Shown: positions 8,918-18,537, numbered from the stretch's first letter. The stretch is 64,000 nucleotides of DNA from Thalassospira lucentensis (GCF_011806425.1 NZ_JAATOV010000007.1:62001-126000); one strand, 5' to 3'. Made by a program: numbers and translations. Notes: generated by a model not told the origin, from the letters alone.

Positions 8918-9991
8918 ATGGCCAGACTTGAAATTCGGGAGGTCTCAAAGACTTATCCCAACGGTTTCCGTGCCCTTGAAAATGTGTCTATCGACGTAAA
9001 GTCGGGCGAATTCCTTACGCTGCTTGGCCCGTCTGGATGCGGAAAAACTACATTACTCAAAGCAATTGCCGGCTTTCACCCAGTGTCGTCGGGAAAGTTC
9101 CTGATTGATGGCAAGGACGTTACGACCGATTCCCCGGAACGGCGCGACACAGCAATGTGTTTTCAGTCCTATGCCCTGTTTCCCCATATGACGGTTGCGG
9201 AAAACATCCTGTTTGGGCCACGGCAAAACCGGCTGAGCAAATCAGAATGTGACGTGCGTCTTGCCGATTCATTGCGTCAGGTCGACCTTGAAGCCCACAG
9301 CGATAAATTGCCCACTGCCCTTTCAGGTGGGCAACAGCAACGTGTGGGACTGGCGCGTGCCATGGCGATGCGCCCGGGCGTGATTCTGTTTGATGAGCCG
9401 CTTTCAAACCTTGATGCGAAACTGCGTCATCAGGTGCGCTTTGAAATGCGGGCCTTGCAGGCCGAACTTGGCTTTACTGCGATCTATGTCACCCATGATC
9501 AGGCCGAAGCACTTGCGATGTCGGATCGGATCGCGGTGATGAAGGCAGGACGCATCGAACAAATCGCGCCGCCTTCTGACATATATGACCGCCCTGCCAA
9601 TCGCTTTGTTGCCGATTTCATTGGGGCAGCCAACATCATAAGCGCTGAATTTATGGCGACGGACACAGCCAACATGTGGTCCGCACGCACAGAAATCGGC
9701 ACGTTCAAGATTGCGTCGGATGAAAACCTGACCGGCAAGAAGCGCTATATTTGCTGGCGCCCGGAAAGTGCAGAAATTGTTGAAAATGCACCAACCAACA
9801 CCGAAAACACGTTCACTGCCAAAGTTGTCACACAGGCCTATCAAGGCAATGTGACCGACATTGTCATGCGCCCGGTTACGGATGGATCAAACGACACCGT
9901 TAGCATTCAAACCCGCAAGCCCGAAACCATCCGGGCAGAGCTTTCAATCCGGTTGGCGCCAGATGCGTTTTCCGTTCTGGAGGATGTCTGA
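8918..9991 (+). CDS. ABC transporter ATP-binding protein, PotA/FbpC type
   Basis: Cytoplasmic ATPase of 357 aa. Walker A GPSGCGKT is at residues 37-44, the signature is [14 protein letters not shown], and Walker B is VILFDEPLSNLD. After about residue 240 comes the TOBE-like C-terminal extension usual for spermidine, iron and phosphonate importers. First gene of an operon of two permeases, a binding protein and a 2H phosphoesterase-like protein. It ends overlapping the next start by 1 bp. Confidence 0.92.
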   Translation: MARLEIREVSKTYPNGFRALENVSIDVKSGEFLTLLGPSGCGKTTLLKAIAGFHPVSSGKFLIDGKDVTTDSPERRDTAMCFQSYALFPHMTVAENILFGPRQNRLSKSECDVRLADSLRQVDLEAHSDKLPTALSGGQQQRVGLARAMAMRPGVILFDEPLSNLDAKLRHQVRFEMRALQAELGFTAIYVTHDQAEALAMSDRIAVMKAGRIEQIAPPSDIYDRPANRFVADFIGAANIISAEFMATDTANMWSARTEIGTFKIASDENLTGKKRYICWRPESAEIVENAPTNTENTFTAKVVTQAYQGNVTDIVMRPVTDGSNDTVSIQTRKPETIRAELSIRLAPDAFSVLEDV

Positions 9992-10866
9992 TGCGGGCAT
10001 ATTCCCCAAGCAACTGGAAACATACCGGCGTTGTATTGCTGTGTCTTTTGCCCGGTCTTGGACTGATTATCCTTTTGATCGGGACGGTCATATCAATGGC
10101 TGTTGCGCAGTCGGTTGGATATTTCAATTTTTCCGGACCAAGCGAATTTTCACTGATCTATTGGCAGAAGCAACTAGCGTCGCCGTTTTTGCATCGATCC
10201 GTTTTGTATTCGGCGAAAATATCGTTGCTGTCGTCGCTGATTTCCGTCGGGTTGGCCTACATGTTTGCGATGTGGCTTCGGCGTCCTTTTCCGGGATCGA
10301 CCATGCTGGGCGGATTGCTTAAGGCGCCGATGATGGTGCCCGGATTGGTGGCGGCGTTTTTGTTGCTGAACGTCATTGCCTTCCACGGTTTTGTGAATGA
10401 ATTCCTTTTATGGACGAACATCATTTCCAAGCCGCTTCGCATGCAAAATGACAGTTTCGGGACGGCTGTGATTTTTCTGCAGGTTTGGAAACAGATGCCC
10501 TTTGCGCTTTTGGTGCTCATCGGCCCGGTTCAATCCATCCATAACGAGATTTTTGACGCGGCGCGTGATCTTGGCGCCAGTGCATGGACACGGTTTCGCA
10601 AGATTGTCCTGCCGCTGACCCTGACCGCGATGCAGGCGGCCCTTATCCTTGTTTTCATACGGGCGGCTGGCGACTTTTCATTCCAAGTGATTGTCGGCCC
10701 GCGCGAAGTCAGTTCGATGGCGCAGTACATGTACACGGTCCAGAGGTTGTACGGCGAATGGAATGAAGCCGCGGTTGTTGCTGTCGTGCTGATGACCATG
10801 TCTCTGACAGGCGCGTTATTGCTTGCTGCTGTTTCACAATTCCTTGTTACCGGCAGGAGGCGATAA
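9991..10866 (+). CDS. ABC transporter permease, PotB type
   Basis: Inner-membrane permease of 291 aa with about six helices, the first at about residues 15-40. The coupling loop reads EIFDAARDLGASAWTRFRKIVLP, the EAA-loop pattern of the spermidine/iron/AEP permease group. The start and stop codons overlap those of its neighbours (9991 and 10866), so it is translated together with the ATPase and the second permease. Confidence 0.9.
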   Translation: MRAYSPSNWKHTGVVLLCLLPGLGLIILLIGTVISMAVAQSVGYFNFSGPSEFSLIYWQKQLASPFLHRSVLYSAKISLLSSLISVGLAYMFAMWLRRPFPGSTMLGGLLKAPMMVPGLVAAFLLLNVIAFHGFVNEFLLWTNIISKPLRMQNDSFGTAVIFLQVWKQMPFALLVLIGPVQSIHNEIFDAARDLGASAWTRFRKIVLPLTLTAMQAALILVFIRAAGDFSFQVIVGPREVSSMAQYMYTVQRLYGEWNEAAVVAVVLMTMSLTGALLLAAVSQFLVTGRRR

Positions 10867-11690
10867 TGCGCAGATCCAAACTTAATATCCTTCTTGTCGC
10901 CATTCTGGTCATTGTGCTGGTTCTGTGGCTTGCCGTACCGTTTGGCATGGCGCTTCTTTGGTCGCTTGTCGATCCGAGCAAGGCGTGGAGTTACCCGGAT
11001 TTACTTCCGCAAAAGCTGTCATTCGTGCGCTGGACAGAAATGTGGGAAACCACGAACTTGGCCTTGGCCATGGGGCATAGCTATACGCTGGCACCGATTG
11101 TGGCGGTCTGCACCTTGATCCTTGCCGCACCGACGGCCTATGCGTTTGCCAGACTGGATTTCCACGGCAAGACCGCGGCACAGATGTTGTCTTTATTGCC
11201 GTTGGTCGTGCCGGAATTTGTCACAGCGCTGTTTTTCACATCGCTTCTTTATAAGCTGGGCATCTATGCCAAGTTTCCCGCCATCGTTCTTGGGCATATC
11301 GTTTTGTTTTTGCCCTATGCGATCCGCATCCTGACGGTTTCGTTTGCGCAAGTGCGCCAAGACTTGATTGATGCGGCGCGCGATCTGGGGGCAAGCCCAT
11401 GGGCACGTTTTTCATCTGCTTTTTTGCCGGTCCTTAAACCCGGCATTCTTGCAGCCCTCATCATCGTGTTCATTCAAAGTATCGAGGAATTTGCGATTTC
11501 GTTTGTCGTCGGTTCCCCCGATTTCACGACCATTCCGACAATTCTTTATTCCTATCTTGGCGATAACTTCATCCGCCCGAATGCGGCTGTTGTGTCCCTT
11601 ATTCTGGTCGTGCCCAACATCATCCTTTTGCTGATTTTCGAACGGCTGCTCAAAAGCAATGGCGCAGTCACGGTCGGCGGCAAGGGATAA
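10866..11690 (+). CDS. ABC transporter permease, PotC type
   Basis: Second permease, 274 aa. A long first helix occupies about residues 8-30 and the coupling loop is DLIDAARDLGASPWARFSSAFLP. Heterodimer partner of the preceding permease. The start overlaps the previous stop by 1 bp, and 36 bp separate it from the binding-protein gene. Confidence 0.9.
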   Translation: MRRSKLNILLVAILVIVLVLWLAVPFGMALLWSLVDPSKAWSYPDLLPQKLSFVRWTEMWETTNLALAMGHSYTLAPIVAVCTLILAAPTAYAFARLDFHGKTAAQMLSLLPLVVPEFVTALFFTSLLYKLGIYAKFPAIVLGHIVLFLPYAIRILTVSFAQVRQDLIDAARDLGASPWARFSSAFLPVLKPGILAALIIVFIQSIEEFAISFVVGSPDFTTIPTILYSYLGDNFIRPNAAVVSLILVVPNIILLLIFERLLKSNGAVTVGGKG

Positions 11691-11726
11691 ATTAACAGCC
11701 ACTATTTTATCAACGGGAGCTTAGAA

Positions 11727-12818
11727 ATGCTAAAACGCACGCTTATAGCAGCCGCCACGGCCCTGTCTTTTGCCCAGCCTGCCCTTGCAGCCGATGACAT
11801 CATGACCAAGCCATGGGATGACATTGTCGCCCAAGCCAAAGAAGAAGGTCAGGTTGTGTGGTACAACTGGTTCTTGCAGCCACGGTTCCGCGAATTCGTA
11901 AAGGGATTTGAGGAAGAATACGGCATTGAAGTCACCATCCCTGATGGCACCAACGAAGGGAACTTCAACAAGTTTCTGGCCGAGCGCGATCGCCCAGAAG
12001 GCGATATTGACGTGATGTCCGTTCCCGGCGACGCGCTGAGCAAGTTCGACCCGAAGACCTATTTCCTCGGTCCGCTTGATACCCTGCCCGACTTTGACAA
12101 GCTACGTACCGAAATCAACAGCGGTGATGGCAAGGGATATGCGGTTGCCTATTGGGGCAATCAGACCGGCTTGGCATACGATCCGACACAGGTGGAGTTT
12201 GCCGACCTACCGCAGACGTTTGACGATCTGACAGCCTGGATGACCGCGCACCCGATGGAATTTGCGTTCAATGATCCGCAAGGTGGCGGTGCTGGCAAAG
12301 CTTTCGTTCAGATGGCTGTCCGATCAAAGGTATCTGATGCCGACCTTAAGGCCGAAAAATTTGACGCCGGATGGGATTGGTTTAAGTCGCAAAAAGACAA
12401 TTACGGCTACACCGCATCAAACGCCGATAGCCTGACCCGCCTGAACGGCGGTGAATTTCACCTTGTGGTGGCGTGGGAAGATCATCTTGCCGGCCTTCAA
12501 AAGAAAGGTGAGATCGACAAACGCATGAAATTCTACATCCCGAAATTCGGCATGCCCGGTGGCGGCAATGCGGTTGGCATTCCCGCCAATGCAAAGCACA
12601 AACATGCGGCCCTTGTTTTTGTCAATTGGCTGACCTCGGCCAAGGTGCAGGAAATGCTGGCAACGCAGCTTGGCGCATCGCCGGTGAATAGTGCGGCCAA
12701 AGGTGTTCCGGGCGGTGTGCCGGCCGAACAGCGTGCCTATTCTGTTGATTGGCTGGCGGCTGACACCACGGACGCGATTTCCAGACAGTTTCTGGAAAAA
12801 GTCGTCCTCGGTCAGTAA
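11727..12818 (+). CDS. ABC transporter substrate-binding protein, PotD/YnjB-like
   Basis: Periplasmic receptor of 363 aa. Signal peptide of about 21 residues (MLKRTLIAAATALSFAQPALA, cleaved after ALA). The mature protein has the two-lobed type 2 fold pattern (VVWYNWFLQPRFREFVKGFE, DIDVMSVPGDALSKF). A ribosome site (gggag) precedes the ATG. The group covers polyamines, ferric iron, thiamine and phosphonates; the sequence alone does not fix the ligand. The next gene suggests a phosphate-ester-like or cyclic phosphate substrate, which is my inference. Confidence 0.88.
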   Translation: MLKRTLIAAATALSFAQPALAADDIMTKPWDDIVAQAKEEGQVVWYNWFLQPRFREFVKGFEEEYGIEVTIPDGTNEGNFNKFLAERDRPEGDIDVMSVPGDALSKFDPKTYFLGPLDTLPDFDKLRTEINSGDGKGYAVAYWGNQTGLAYDPTQVEFADLPQTFDDLTAWMTAHPMEFAFNDPQGGGAGKAFVQMAVRSKVSDADLKAEKFDAGWDWFKSQKDNYGYTASNADSLTRLNGGEFHLVVAWEDHLAGLQKKGEIDKRMKFYIPKFGMPGGGNAVGIPANAKHKHAALVFVNWLTSAKVQEMLATQLGASPVNSAAKGVPGGVPAEQRAYSVDWLAADTTDAISRQFLEKVVLGQ

Positions 12819-12832
12819 ACGGAGCAATCATC

Positions 12833-13573
12833 TTGAATCAAGAAACACCTCAGAACAACGAGCGTCAGCCACAGGCTGGCGCTCAATCTGCTATCCCGTC
12901 TGGCGTTGGCCGGAAATTCCATCCTGACGGCAGCATTCGTCCCTTTCCGGGCAACACGGTGATCTGCCACCTCGATCAGGACAGCGCGCTTTTTGACGCG
13001 CTTTTGCGCATGAGAAAGACGTTGGCAGAGCTTCCTTTTGCATCGGCTTATACCTTGCTGCCGCCTGCAAGCTGGCACATGACGGTGTTTGAAGGCGTTT
13101 GCGATGAAATCCGCAAGCCCAGCTATTGGCCATCTGATTTGCCGATGACGGCACCTTTGGAAACCTGCAATGCCTTGTTTGAGCAGAAACTGCAGGACTT
13201 TGACCTTGGCAGTGATGCGCCGTTTAAAGTCAAACCTTTGGGCTTGCAGCCGCTTGTCGATGGTATCGCGCTGAACATTCAGCCGGCGACCGATGATGAT
13301 GAGCAAAGATTGCGCGATCTGCGGGATCGCCTGTCTGAGCTTTTGCTGCTGAAACATGAGCAACATGTTTCTTACGCATTTCATCTGAGCATGGGGTATC
13401 TGATCCGGAACCTAAGCCCGGATGAACAGCACCAGCTTCATGATCTTTTTGAAAATGAAAGTGCAACAAACGGCACATGCTTTGAACTGGGTGCGCCGGA
13501 GTTTTGCCGCTTTGACGATATGTTCGCCTATGAGCGGCAATTTTATCTTAAGCCACAAGAAACAACCAAATAG
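12833..13573 (+). CDS. 2H phosphoesterase-like protein (DUF1868 type)
   Basis: A 246-aa protein with two H-x-T/S motifs: His82-Met-Thr84 (in SWHMTVF) and His184-Leu-Ser186 (in YAFHLSMGYL), about 100 residues apart. This is the defining feature of the 2H phosphoesterase superfamily (2',5'-RNA ligase/cyclic phosphodiesterase fold), and the overall sequence resembles the DUF1868 group. There is no signal peptide, so it should act in the cytoplasm. It starts with TTG at 12833, with GGAG 8 bp upstream, 14 bp after the binding-protein gene, so it is cotranscribed with the importer. Expected chemistry is opening of a cyclic phosphate or hydrolysis of a phosphodiester; the real substrate is unknown. 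Confidence 0.72.
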   Translation: MNQETPQNNERQPQAGAQSAIPSGVGRKFHPDGSIRPFPGNTVICHLDQDSALFDALLRMRKTLAELPFASAYTLLPPASWHMTVFEGVCDEIRKPSYWPSDLPMTAPLETCNALFEQKLQDFDLGSDAPFKVKPLGLQPLVDGIALNIQPATDDDEQRLRDLRDRLSELLLLKHEQHVSYAFHLSMGYLIRNLSPDEQHQLHDLFENESATNGTCFELGAPEFCRFDDMFAYERQFYLKPQETTK

Positions 13574-13650
13574 ACTGAGCCGATCCGATGTGCATGCCCC
13601 CGCATGCACGTTCTCAATGCCGGTTTAAGGCAGGATCGATCCAGTCAAAA

Positions 13651-13689
13651 AAGCAGCCTTACCGGGCGCATCATCCGGTAAGGCTGCTT
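13651..13689. terminator. Perfect 15-bp hairpin, probable terminator
   Basis: The arms at 13651-13665 (aagcagccttaccgg) and 13675-13689 pair without mismatch around a 9-nt loop. A run of A precedes the left arm, giving a U tract on the minus strand; on the plus strand only ttt follows. It lies between the convergent phosphoesterase and small membrane protein genes. Confidence 0.75.
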
Positions 13690-13832
13690 TGATTTGGATC
13701 GGAAAGACGAAGCCGTTAAATTTGACTTTGACGGGCCAGACATTGGCCGCAACCCAGTGCCAGCACCTCATTGGCGATCACGACAAAAGGGGTCTGTCCC
13801 CTTATTAGTGCAGGCTAATTAGGCCATGCGCC

Positions 13833-14153
13833 TTAGGCCTTGAACTTTTTCTTTTTGAAGATGATCACCAGCAGCACTGCACAGATGATCAACACCAGTA
13901 TTTCCATTAGGCCGCGTGTCGCATGTCCATCGATGAATTGGAGTGCGTTGTTGCGAACCCCGACAGATCCCACTTCGCGTTCGCGTGCGGTAAAATACAG
14001 CCTGACAAACATGCCGGTCACGATAGAAGTGAAGATAATATCGATACCAACCAACACCGAAAGAACAATCACACCAGTCTTTTTATAGATCGGTTTGAAG
14101 AACTGCCATACGACCAAAACCAACAAGATAATTGCCGATATCGATGTGATCAT
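13833..14153 (-). CDS. Small membrane protein of unknown function, three predicted helices
   Basis: A 106-aa protein I do not recognise. Hydrophobic segments lie at about residues 4-19, 29-48 and 80-98. A short charged loop (TAREREVGS) falls between the second and third, and the C-terminus is very basic (FKKKKFKA). The ATG at 14153 is preceded by GGGGGAAAG on the minus strand; the ATG at 14177 has no ribosome site. It lies alone between the hydantoinase operon and the 13651 terminator. No function is proposed. Confidence 0.6.
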   Translation of the reverse strand: MITSISAIILLVLVVWQFFKPIYKKTGVIVLSVLVGIDIIFTSIVTGMFVRLYFTAREREVGSVGVRNNALQFIDGHATRGLMEILVLIICAVLLVIIFKKKKFKA

Positions 14154-14310
14154 CTTTCCCCCGCCCCGAGCTATCATGTTATAATAACAAAACGATATCG
14201 GAAACCGAACACCCCGCCAACCCGATCTTTTTGGCCGCGGCTTGGCCCATTGACGACGATGCCAGGTCAGTCATTGTGCAGCGGAATGATGGTGCGTGAT
14301 GGCGGCGGCG

Positions 14311-14336
14311 TTCGCCGGTCTAATCAGACCGGCGAA
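14311..14336 (-). terminator. GC-rich hairpin across the hydantoinase stop codon
   Basis: The arms ttcgccggtct (14311-14321) and agaccggcgaa (14326-14336) pair perfectly around 4 nt and include the stop codon. No T tract follows on the minus strand, so it may be a factor-dependent or mRNA-end-stabilising hairpin. Confidence 0.4.
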
Positions 14337-15739
14337 GCCGTCACCAAATTGGATTTCTGGCGGGCCAAATATTTGCCGTCGCCCTTTTGGCCAGTGACTT
14401 CGCCGTCTTTCACGACGGTTTTGCCGCGTACGATGGTGTGGACCGGCCAACCTTTGACCTGGAGGCCTTCGTAGGGGGTGTAGTCGCAGCCCTGTGCCAG
14501 CAAGTCATTGGTGATCGTGACGTTTTTGGTCGGGTCCCATAGGGCGATGTCGGCGTCTGAACCAATCGCAATCGTGCCCTTTTGCGGGTACATGCCATAG
14601 AGCTTGGCGTGGTTGGTCGCCGTCAGTGCAACAAAGCGGTTTAGGTCGATGCGTCCCTTTTGCACCCCTTCGGAAAACAGGATCGGCAGGCGAGTTGCCA
14701 CGCCGGGAATGCCATTGGGGATCCAGCGGAAGCTTTTCTTGCCCTTTTCGATCAGCTTGCCTTCGGGGTCGTCAAAACGAAACGGACAGTGATCCGATGA
14801 AAACAGATCAAACACGCCGCGCTGCAGACCATCCCAACAGGCGTCCTGACTTTCCTTGTCACGTGGCGGTGGGGAGCAGACAAATTTCGCACCCTCCATC
14901 TCGGTTTTATCGAGATCATCGGCGGTCAGCATCAGATATTGCGGGCAGGTTTCGCCAATCACCTTGCTGCCGCGCACCCGGGCGCGTTCGATTTCTTCCA
15001 TGGCTTCGCGGTTCGACACATGGACGATCACAATCGGGGTATCGACGATTTCAGCCAGTGAAAGCGCACGATGGGTGGCTTCGCGTTCGGCGGCAATCGG
15101 GCGGGTTGTCGCGTGGGATTTGGCGGAAAATTCGCCCGCCGCTTCGTGCTGCCCGATCAGGAACCGAATGGCGTCTTCGTTTTCACAATGCACCATAACA
15201 AGCGCGCCGGTATTTTTGGCCGCATCCAGCGTATCAAGAATTTCATCATCGCGCAGGCGCAGGTTTTCATAGGTCATGAAAACCTTAAACGAGGTATAGC
15301 CGTCTTCGACCAAGGCCGGAAGTTCTTGCCCCAACACTGCCGGGGTTGGATCAGTGACGATCATGTGAAACGCCACATCAATGTGGCATTCCCCGTCCGC
15401 CTTGTCGTGATAGACCTTAAGCGACTGACGCAGACTGTCGCCCCTTTCCTGCATGCAGAAACTTAGGATCGATGTGTTGCCCCCAATCGCTGCGGATCGG
15501 GTGCCGGTTTCAAAATCATCGGCCATGACAATGCCATCACCTGATGGCTGGGCAATGTGAACGTGGCTATCGATCCCGCCGGGCATGACATAAAGCCCGG
15601 TGGCGTCGACGATATCAGCACTGTCGGTTAGATCATTGGCCAAGGCAGCAATTTTGCCATCCTTGATCCCGACATCGGCCATGAAGGTGTCACTGGCGGT
15701 GACGATGGTGCCGTTTTTGATAATGCGGTCAAACTGCAT
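14324..15739 (-). CDS. hydA: D-hydantoinase / dihydropyrimidinase
   Basis: Cyclic-amide hydrolase of the amidohydrolase superfamily, 471 aa, a normal length for hydantoinases. All metal ligands are visible: His59 and His61 (DSHVHIAQP), the lysine that is carbamylated in this family, Lys152 (SFKVF), His184 (MVHCEN), His240 (IVHVSN) and Asp316 (SSDHCPF), so it should be an active dinuclear zinc enzyme. It opens hydantoins or dihydropyrimidines to N-carbamoyl amino acids. It is the last gene of the FadR-linked operon, 17 bp after the PLP enzyme. No carbamoylase gene is seen in the window, so the next step is missing here. Confidence 0.9.
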   Translation of the reverse strand: MQFDRIIKNGTIVTASDTFMADVGIKDGKIAALANDLTDSADIVDATGLYVMPGGIDSHVHIAQPSGDGIVMADDFETGTRSAAIGGNTSILSFCMQERGDSLRQSLKVYHDKADGECHIDVAFHMIVTDPTPAVLGQELPALVEDGYTSFKVFMTYENLRLRDDEILDTLDAAKNTGALVMVHCENEDAIRFLIGQHEAAGEFSAKSHATTRPIAAEREATHRALSLAEIVDTPIVIVHVSNREAMEEIERARVRGSKVIGETCPQYLMLTADDLDKTEMEGAKFVCSPPPRDKESQDACWDGLQRGVFDLFSSDHCPFRFDDPEGKLIEKGKKSFRWIPNGIPGVATRLPILFSEGVQKGRIDLNRFVALTATNHAKLYGMYPQKGTIAIGSDADIALWDPTKNVTITNDLLAQGCDYTPYEGLQVKGWPVHTIVRGKTVVKDGEVTGQKGDGKYLARQKSNLVTASPV

Positions 15740-15756
15740 GGTACCTCCTTCTGGCT

Positions 15757-17019
15757 TTAGGCGCTGAGTTCAGCGGATGCGTCGTCAAACATCTTGTCAA
15801 AGGCCGCGGTCAGTTTATCGACTTCTTCGATTGTGTTGTAATGAACCATCGCAACACGGACCAATCCGCCATTATCGGTAACATCAAGATATTCGGCCAA
15901 ACGGCGCGAATGGAAATCGCCAAAGCGAATGGCGATCTTGAACTGATCGATATACCGGCAAACCTTATCGGCATCGAGGCCATCAAAACGGAAACTGATG
16001 GTCGGAATGCGTGTGCCGTCTTTATTATCGGCATGACCAACGATGGTGCAGTTATTGCGCCCGCGCAGATAGGTCAAAAGACGATCACACAGGGCATTTT
16101 CCTGCGCGGCGATGGCATCAAAGGCCGCAACAATTTTGTCGCGCACCGATCCAGTTTCCCCAGCCATTTCACCAAGCGTTTGCAGATAATCAACAATGCC
16201 GCAGGTGGCATAAGCCAGTTCGTAGTTCGGGTTGCCCGGCTCTAACTTGCCGGGGACTTTATCCTTGCCATAGAAATAGTGATAGAGCGTGTCGAGTTCG
16301 CGCAAATAATCGTATTTGCCGTACATCATCGCATAGTGCGGGCCATAGGTTTTATAGAGGCTAAAGACGTAATAATCCGCGTCAAAAGCCTGCACATCAA
16401 TCGCGCGGTGCGGCGCATAGGCCACCGCATCCACACAGAGACGCGCACCACGTTCATGAACAAAATCGGCAATTTCGCGGATCGGATTGATCGAGCCCAG
16501 AATGTTCGAAACGTGCGTGACACAGACAAGCTTGGTACGGTCGGTCATCAAGGGTTCAAGATCAGCCAGATCAAGTTTCATCTGATCACGATCCAGCGGC
16601 CAGAATTTGATCGTAACGCCGGCATCCTGCAAACGATCCCACGGACCGATATTGGATTCATGATCGGCAATGGTGACGATGATTTCATCGCCCTTTGAAA
16701 GCTGGCTGGTCATTGCCTTTGCCAGATTTTGCAAAAGCGCTGTGGTGGAACTGCCAAAGACGATTTCTTCGGGACGGCTGGCATTGACCAGATGCATCGC
16801 GCTGGTGCGCGCCTCGAGCAAGGCAGCGGCGGCACTTTGCGAAACGTCATACGATCCACCAATCTGCACGTTCTTTTCATACAAAAACGTATTGATGCGA
16901 TCGACAGCGGATTTCAGGATTTGCGAACCGCCGGCATTGTCAAAAAACGTCCATCCGTTCGACAAAGCGGGAAACTGGCTGCGGACAAAGTCCATATCAA
17001 GTGACTTGTTTGGGGCCAT
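15757..17019 (-). CDS. Class V aminotransferase / cysteine-desulfurase-like PLP enzyme (VC1184 subfamily type)
   Basis: A 420-aa PLP enzyme of fold type I. The cofactor lysine is probably Lys223 (FSLYKTYGPH), with Asp197 (CVDAVAYAPH) contacting the pyridine nitrogen and His120 (ADHESN) stacking on the ring. The sequence resembles the VC1184-type branch of the cysteine-desulfurase family rather than IscS/SufS, and no iron-sulfur assembly genes surround it. Its place between an amino acid importer and a hydantoinase points to a catabolic lyase or transaminase. The exact reaction cannot be read from sequence. Confidence 0.8.
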   Translation of the reverse strand: MAPNKSLDMDFVRSQFPALSNGWTFFDNAGGSQILKSAVDRINTFLYEKNVQIGGSYDVSQSAAAALLEARTSAMHLVNASRPEEIVFGSSTTALLQNLAKAMTSQLSKGDEIIVTIADHESNIGPWDRLQDAGVTIKFWPLDRDQMKLDLADLEPLMTDRTKLVCVTHVSNILGSINPIREIADFVHERGARLCVDAVAYAPHRAIDVQAFDADYYVFSLYKTYGPHYAMMYGKYDYLRELDTLYHYFYGKDKVPGKLEPGNPNYELAYATCGIVDYLQTLGEMAGETGSVRDKIVAAFDAIAAQENALCDRLLTYLRGRNNCTIVGHADNKDGTRIPTISFRFDGLDADKVCRYIDQFKIAIRFGDFHSRRLAEYLDVTDNGGLVRVAMVHYNTIEEVDKLTAAFDKMFDDASAELSA

Positions 17020-17054
17020 TGGGGCATTCCTCCGAGAAGCGTAGCGTTTTGTTT

Positions 17055-17792
17055 TTAATGATCAAGAACTGCGTGCAGAAAACTGCGGGTGCGCTCTTCC
17101 TTGGGATTATCAAAGATTTCTGCGGGTGGTCCGGCTTCGATCACGTTGCCGCCATCCATAAAGATCACGCGGTCCGCGACCTGACGGGCAAAGCCCATTT
17201 CATGGGTCACAATCACCATCGTCACCCCGGTCCCGGCGAGCTTTTTCATCACATCAAGCACCTCGCCGACCATTTCTGGATCAAGGGCGGATGTCGGTTC
17301 ATCAAACAAAAGAACCTTTGGCTCCATCGCCAGAGCACGGGCAATTGCCACGCGTTGCTGCTGCCCACCTGACAGGTTTTCCGGGTATTTATCAGCCTGT
17401 TCGGAAATACCAACACGTTCGAGCAACACGCGTGCGCGGGCTTCGGCGTCCTTGGCGTTGCTGCGGCGGACCCGCATCGGGGCCAACATCACATTGCGCA
17501 ACACCGTCATGTGGGGAAACAGATTGAACGACTGAAACACCATGCCGACTTCGGCACGCACCGCGGCCAAGGCCCGGCCCGGCATTACAGTGATACCATC
17601 GACGGCAATTTCACTTTCCGCGTCGAACGATTCCAACCGATTGATGCAGCGGATCAGGGTTGATTTGCCAGACCCCGATGGGCCGATGACGCAGACCACT
17701 TCGCCTTGGGCGATTTCAAGGTCAATGCCGTGCAGAACCTGAAAACTGCCATAGGACTTTTTAAGATTGTGGATATTGATCTGAGCAGACAT
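17055..17792 (-). CDS. Polar amino acid ABC transporter ATP-binding protein
   Basis: Cytoplasmic ATPase of 245 aa, GlnQ/HisP type. Walker A GPSGSGKS is at residues 37-44, the signature is [14 protein letters not shown], and Walker B is [12 protein letters not shown]. The family segment [18 protein letters not shown] is present. The ATG at 17792 overlaps the permease stop by 1 bp (TAATG); an upstream in-frame start at 17849 lies inside the permease gene and is rejected. Confidence 0.93.
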   Translation of the reverse strand: MSAQINIHNLKKSYGSFQVLHGIDLEIAQGEVVCVIGPSGSGKSTLIRCINRLESFDAESEIAVDGITVMPGRALAAVRAEVGMVFQSFNLFPHMTVLRNVMLAPMRVRRSNAKDAEARARVLLERVGISEQADKYPENLSGGQQQRVAIARALAMEPKVLLFDEPTSALDPEMVGEVLDVMKKLAGTGVTMVIVTHEMGFARQVADRVIFMDGGNVIEAGPPAEIFDNPKEERTRSFLHAVLDH

Positions 17793-18460
17793 TAGCGCCC
17801 CCTGCTGTAGCGTTTTTCCAGCCGGGCGACGACATAGACCATCGGCCACAGAAGGATCAGGTAAATCAAGGCCGCGCCAATCAGCGGCGTTGGATTGGCC
17901 GATAATGCCTGTGCCTGTGTTGCTTGTTTAAGCAAATCAGGCATGGCGACAACCGATGCCAAGGCGGTGTCTTTCATCACGTTGATACAGTTATTGGTCA
18001 GCGGCGGGATAACGATGCGAATGGCCTGGGGCAAGATCACATCAACCATCGTGTGACGGTTGGAAAGACCAAGCGCGGCCGAGGCTTCGAATTGACCATG
18101 CGGAATGGCTTCGATCCCGGCCCGGAAAATTTCGGCGGTATAGGCCGCAGACACCAGCGTCAACGCAGTTACGGCAGAAAAGAACGGCGATAAGCGCACG
18201 CCAACAAAAGGCAGCGCGTAATAAACAACGATCAACAAGACCAAAAGCGGGATCGAGCGGAAGATATCGATATAGCCACGCACAAGCACCTGAATGAAGG
18301 CCGGGGCATATAAGCGCGAAATGGCAAGGAAAAGTCCGCCAATCAGGCCGCAAATGATGCTTGTGATGCCAATTTGAACCGTCACAAACAAGCCGCTAAG
18401 GAGTTGCGGCAAGCTGTTGATCAGGACGGGTATGTTAAAAAAGGTCGAGAATAAATCCAT
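17792..18460 (-). CDS. Polar amino acid ABC transporter permease
   Basis: Inner-membrane permease of 222 aa, HisM/GlnP type, with about five helices. The family motif is present as [20 protein letters not shown] followed by the coupling loop. Only one permease gene exists in the operon, so the channel is probably a homodimer. It follows the binding-protein gene after a 77-bp gap that holds a strong hairpin. Confidence 0.92.
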   Translation of the reverse strand: MDLFSTFFNIPVLINSLPQLLSGLFVTVQIGITSIICGLIGGLFLAISRLYAPAFIQVLVRGYIDIFRSIPLLVLLIVVYYALPFVGVRLSPFFSAVTALTLVSAAYTAEIFRAGIEAIPHGQFEASAALGLSNRHTMVDVILPQAIRIVIPPLTNNCINVMKDTALASVVAMPDLLKQATQAQALSANPTPLIGAALIYLILLWPMVYVVARLEKRYSRGR

Positions 18461-18482
18461 AACACCACCGTTAAAGGATGTA

Positions 18483-18510
18483 CCGACGGTGAACGGTTAT
18501 TCACCGTCGG
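18483..18510 (-). promoter_or_regulatory. Intercistronic hairpin between binding protein and permease
   Basis: The perfect 11-bp arms ccgacggtgaa (18483-18493) and ttcaccgtcgg (18500-18510) enclose 6 nt. There is no T run. In ABC operons a stem here commonly protects the upstream message, so the binding protein is made in excess over the membrane parts; that role is inferred from position. Confidence 0.55.
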
Positions 18511-18537
18511 CAAAAGTCTGACTGGTCTGGGCGTCGA

